Shown here piece by piece: positions 61,453 through 64,000 of a stretch of DNA of 64,000 nucleotides (position 1 is the first letter of the stretch; the number at the start of each line of letters is the position of its first letter). A program made the position numbers and the translations under genes. This stretch comes from DATJPR01 sp035506295 (GTDB taxonomy: Bacteria; Bacteroidota; Ignavibacteria; UBA10030; UBA6906): NCBI GenBank assembly GCA_035506295.1, contig DATJPR010000044.1:1-64000 (forward strand), given 5' to 3'. Below the pieces are notes generated by a model. The model was given only the letters and a program-made list of their open reading frames with translations. It ran no database searches and was not told where the DNA came from.

Positions 61453-62502
61453 ATGCGCGTTCTGGTCACCGGCCACTGCGGCTATATCGGCACCGTCATG
61501 GTCCCGATGCTTCTCGAAGACGGCCATGAGGTCGTCGGCTTCGATAGCGACCTGTTCGAGGATTCCACCTTCGGCGACGGCATCGTCGATGTCCCGACCA
61601 TCCGGAAGGACATCCGCGACGCGACGGTCGATGACGTCAAAGGGTTCGACGCGGTCATCCATCTCGCCGGGTTGTCCAATGACCCGCTGGGAGATTTGAA
61701 CCCTCAGCTGACCTATGAAATCAACCACCTCGCCTCCGTTCGTCTTGCCTCGCTCGCGAAGGACGCAGGCGTGCCGCGGTTTATTTTTTCCTCGTCCTGC
61801 AGCAATTACGGTGCGGGCGGCGAGAACCTTCTCAACGAAGAATCTCCCTTTAATCCGGTGACGCCGTACGGGATCTCGAAGGTGAAGGTGGAACAAGATG
61901 TGGCCAGGCTCGCCTCGCGGGATTTCTCGCCGACGTTTCTCCGGAACGCCACGGCCTATGGCGTATCGCCGCGGCTTCGGTTCGATCTGGTGCTCAACAA
62001 CCTCGTCGCATGGGCGTTCACGACCGGAAAGGTGTTCATCAAGAGCGATGGAACGCCGTGGCGGCCGATTGTACACATCGCGGACATCTCCCGCGCGTTC
62101 ATCGCGGTGCTGAATGCCCCGCGCGACGTCGTGCACAACGTGGCATTCAATGTGGCCCGCAACGAAGACAACTACCGGATCCGGGAACTCGCGGACATCG
62201 TGAAGGAGACCGTCCCGCACTGCACGATTGAATATGCAAAGGACGCCGGGCCGGACAAACGCTGCTACCGTGTCGACAGCAGCAAGATTGCCCGCACCCT
62301 TTCTTCGTTCAAACCCGTGTGGAACGCCCGCAAAGGGGCGCAGGAACTTTTTGAAGCCTACAAGCGGATCGGATTGAAACTGGAGGATTTTGAGGGACCG
62401 AAGTTCAAGCGCATCGACCATATCAAGAAGCTCTTGAGCACGGGAAGGCTGAGCCCGGACCTCCGGTGGACTGCCACGATGGAAAGCGCACCATCACACT
62501 AA
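61453..62502 (+). CDS. NAD-dependent epimerase/dehydratase (extended SDR)
   Basis: This is a nucleotide-sugar modifying enzyme of 349 residues. It has the cofactor motif GHCGYIG at residues 7-13, an acidic end to the second strand (VVGFDSDLF), and the catalytic YxxxK in PYGISKVK. The SCSNYGAG and RNATAYGVSPRLRFDLVLNNLVAWA segments are typical of the family. GGGAGG at 61441-61446 supports the ATG at 61453, which is one base after the rfbF stop. It probably acts on CDP-sugars made by RfbF; whether it performs dehydration, epimerisation or reduction is unclear. Confidence 0.9.
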   Translation: MRVLVTGHCGYIGTVMVPMLLEDGHEVVGFDSDLFEDSTFGDGIVDVPTIRKDIRDATVDDVKGFDAVIHLAGLSNDPLGDLNPQLTYEINHLASVRLASLAKDAGVPRFIFSSSCSNYGAGGENLLNEESPFNPVTPYGISKVKVEQDVARLASRDFSPTFLRNATAYGVSPRLRFDLVLNNLVAWAFTTGKVFIKSDGTPWRPIVHIADISRAFIAVLNAPRDVVHNVAFNVARNEDNYRIRELADIVKETVPHCTIEYAKDAGPDKRCYRVDSSKIARTLSSFKPVWNARKGAQELFEAYKRIGLKLEDFEGPKFKRIDHIKKLLSTGRLSPDLRWTATMESAPSH

Positions 62503-62518
62503 GGACATCCATCTCTCT

Positions 62519-63757
62519 ATGAGCCAGACATCCATGCCTCCCTGCCGATCGTGCGGAGGCACCAATCTGCAGCTGATTATTTCCTTCGGGAAAACCCCGC
62601 TCGCGGACGCGTTGGTCTGGGAAAAGGATCTCGAGAAGCCCGAGATTTTTGCCCAGCTCGACCTGGCGTTCTGTCCCGACTGCGCGCTGGTGCAGATCAC
62701 GGAGTCGGTCGACCCCGAGATCCTCTTTTGCCGCGACTACCCGTACTTCTCTTCCGTGTCGCCGTCGCTGATGAACCATTTCCGGCAGAGCGCGATCGAT
62801 CTCATCGACCGGCGGCACCTCACGTCGTCGAGCCTGGTGATTGAGGCCGCAAGCAACGACGGCTACATGCTCAGACCGTTCGCGGAAAAGGGTGTTCCCG
62901 TCCTGGGGATCGATCCTGCCGACGGCCCGGCGAAGATCGCCATCGAAGCGGGGATCCCCACGCTGAATACCTTCTTCACCGTCCAGCTCGCGAAGGAGCT
63001 GAAGGAGAAGAAAGGAAAGGCTGCGGACGTGTTCCTCGCGAACAACGTTCTCGCCCATGTTCCCGATCTCAACGGGTTCGTGGACGGGATCAAGACCCTG
63101 TTGAAGCCGAACGGCGTCGCCGTCATCGAAGCGCCGTACCTGCTCGACCTTGTCGACCATTGCGAATTCGACACCATCTACCATCAGCACCTCTGCTATT
63201 TTTCGGTGACAGCGCTCGACCGGCTGTTCCGGCGGCACGGGCTGTTCCTCAACGACATTGTTCAGACGAGCGTGCACGGCGGCTCCCTCAGGCTCTTTGT
63301 CGAACCTTCGGAAAATGTTGGCCCCGCCGTGAAAAAGCTCCTTGCGAACGAGCACAGGCTTGGCGCAGATACGCTCGCCTACTACTCGGACTTTGCGCGT
63401 CGCGTCGCGGAGATCAAGACGGGCGTGCAGAAGATCCTCAAAGACCTCAAAGCCCAGGGGAAGCGGATCGTCGGGTATGGCGCCGCCGCGAAAGCGGCCA
63501 CCATGCTCGCGTACGTCGGCATCGACAGGACACTCCTCGACTACGTCGCGGACTTGAACAAATTCAAACATGGACGATACATGGGAGGGAACCATCTGCT
63601 GATCGTCCCTCCTTCGAGGATCGTCGAAGACGTTCCGGATTATGTGTTGATCCTTGCCTGGAATTTCGCGGAGGAGATTATGAAGCAGCTCCAGGCATAC
63701 CGTGATAAAGGGGGAAAATTCATTATTCCTATTCCGACGCCGGTCATCCGGCCGTAA
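62519..63757 (+). CDS. Zinc-binding NDP-sugar C-methyltransferase
   Basis: This SAM-dependent enzyme is predicted to add a methyl branch to a keto-sugar nucleotide. The 412 residues have an N-terminal zinc-binding module (Cys9, 12, 52 and 55 in CRSC and CPDC). A methyltransferase domain follows with VIEAASNDGYMLRPF, and then the C-terminal C-methyltransferase domain with VHGGSLRLFV, RIVGYGAAAKAATML and DYVADLNKFKHGRYM. This layout matches TylC3/NovU-like sugar C-methyltransferases. The strong terminator after it closes the polysaccharide operon. Confidence 0.9.
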   Translation: MSQTSMPPCRSCGGTNLQLIISFGKTPLADALVWEKDLEKPEIFAQLDLAFCPDCALVQITESVDPEILFCRDYPYFSSVSPSLMNHFRQSAIDLIDRRHLTSSSLVIEAASNDGYMLRPFAEKGVPVLGIDPADGPAKIAIEAGIPTLNTFFTVQLAKELKEKKGKAADVFLANNVLAHVPDLNGFVDGIKTLLKPNGVAVIEAPYLLDLVDHCEFDTIYHQHLCYFSVTALDRLFRRHGLFLNDIVQTSVHGGSLRLFVEPSENVGPAVKKLLANEHRLGADTLAYYSDFARRVAEIKTGVQKILKDLKAQGKRIVGYGAAAKAATMLAYVGIDRTLLDYVADLNKFKHGRYMGGNHLLIVPPSRIVEDVPDYVLILAWNFAEEIMKQLQAYRDKGGKFIIPIPTPVIRP

Positions 63758-63805
63758 GAATCCTTGTCCGCACACGGCCGCATTCAGTGGCGATGTGGTG
63801 GTTCC

Positions 63806-63840
63806 GACTCCGTCCTGGACGACAGGCGGAGTCTTTTTTT
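63806..63840 (+). terminator. Intrinsic terminator closing the polysaccharide locus
   Basis: GACTCCG at 63806-63812 pairs with CGGAGTC at 63827-63833, with an inner CCTG/CAGG pairing, followed at once by seven T (63834-63840). This is the best intrinsic terminator in the window. Confidence 0.85.
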
Positions 63841-63845
63841 GATCG

Positions 63846-64000
63846 ATGGGTATCTCTATATTGATGACGGTGTCTGGATCTGTGATTGCAGACACAGCGG
63901 TTCCCGGCGGCTTTTCGCAAGTTAATCTTCACTACTATCGAACGCTCAACGTGTCCTTCCCAACTTCGTCCAGCAATGCGAACCATGCAGCCGACGTACA
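63846..64000 (+). CDS. Possible start of a further gene, cut by the window end
   Basis: A frame is open from ATG 63846 (or ATG 63864) to the edge, 51 codons, reading MGISILMTVSGSVIADTAVP and then GGFSQVNLHYYRTL. No ribosome binding site is visible. A competing start at 63976 in another frame cannot be ruled out. No family can be named from this fragment. Confidence 0.3.
   Translation, partial: MGISILMTVSGSVIADTAVPGGFSQVNLHYYRTLNVSFPTSSSNANHAADV

Noticed and set aside
1..64000. tRNA, rRNA, CRISPR, transposase or phage genes
   Set aside because: All gaps were read for cloverleaf T-arm sequence, repeat-spacer periodicity and known protein motifs; none were found.

Overview
The window looks like a chromosomal segment of an uncultured member of the Bacteroidota-Chlorobiota (FCB) group, most like Ignavibacteria or a close relative. 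Three lines of evidence support this. It carries SprA and PorX, which are hallmarks of the type IX secretion system (T9SS). Three large proteins end in T9SS type-A sorting domains with the YPNPFNPxT-type motif common in Ignavibacteria. The base composition is fairly GC-rich by eye. Almost every gene is on the + strand. I see no tRNA, rRNA, CRISPR array, transposase or phage gene. All identifications come from reading motifs and overall similarity, not from a database search.

Region 1 (1-11.3 kb) is protein quality control and housekeeping. It holds three tandem Hsp20 chaperones, Lon protease, SppA, an HU-like protein, a zinc-ribbon/TPR membrane protein, a 31-residue ribosomal-protein-like ORF, a YtxH-type protein, a DUF948-type membrane protein, an EF-G paralogue and a HIT hydrolase. 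Region 2 (10.7-12.3 kb) is an ECF sigma operon: sigma factor, putative membrane anti-sigma factor and a Spy/CpxP-like periplasmic protein.

Region 3 (12.3-27.3 kb) is a T9SS neighbourhood. It contains a nine-heme cytochrome c with a T9SS sorting domain, a secreted HEVGH metalloprotease with a T9SS sorting domain, the giant translocon protein SprA, a methyltransferase and the response regulator PorX. PorX is translationally coupled to tsaE and tsaB, and accD, panC and a stand-alone GlmU-type nucleotidyltransferase follow. Region 4 (30.9-34.1 kb) has a secreted protein, a LytR_C protein, rsfS and argS. Region 5 (34.1-43.3 kb) has a ~2550-residue surface protein made of Ig-like, TIG and FnIII domains with a T9SS sorting domain. 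It is preceded by a CRP-type palindrome placed as in a class II promoter, and two small exported proteins follow it.

Region 6 (43.3-63.8 kb) is an exopolysaccharide locus. It encodes a Wzc-type tyrosine autokinase, a short SLBB protein, a polymerase-like membrane protein, three glycosyltransferases, a polysaccharide deacetylase, a Glu/Leu/Phe/Val dehydrogenase, a CapK/PaaK-like adenylate-forming enzyme, a heparinase II/III-like lyase, an AlgD-like GDP-mannose 6-dehydrogenase and a WbaP-like initiating transferase. It ends with RfbF, an SDR epimerase/dehydratase and a C-methyltransferase, closed by a strong intrinsic terminator. Together they suggest a uronic-acid-containing, possibly amide-decorated and C-methylated surface polymer. 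No Wzx flippase and no full-length Wza exporter lie inside the window.

Across the window, putative promoters read as ordinary sigma-70 signals (TTGAxx, 17-bp spacer, TAtanT) rather than the divergent Bacteroidetes -33/-7 type. Several short palindromic repeats recur, one of them inside a coding region.
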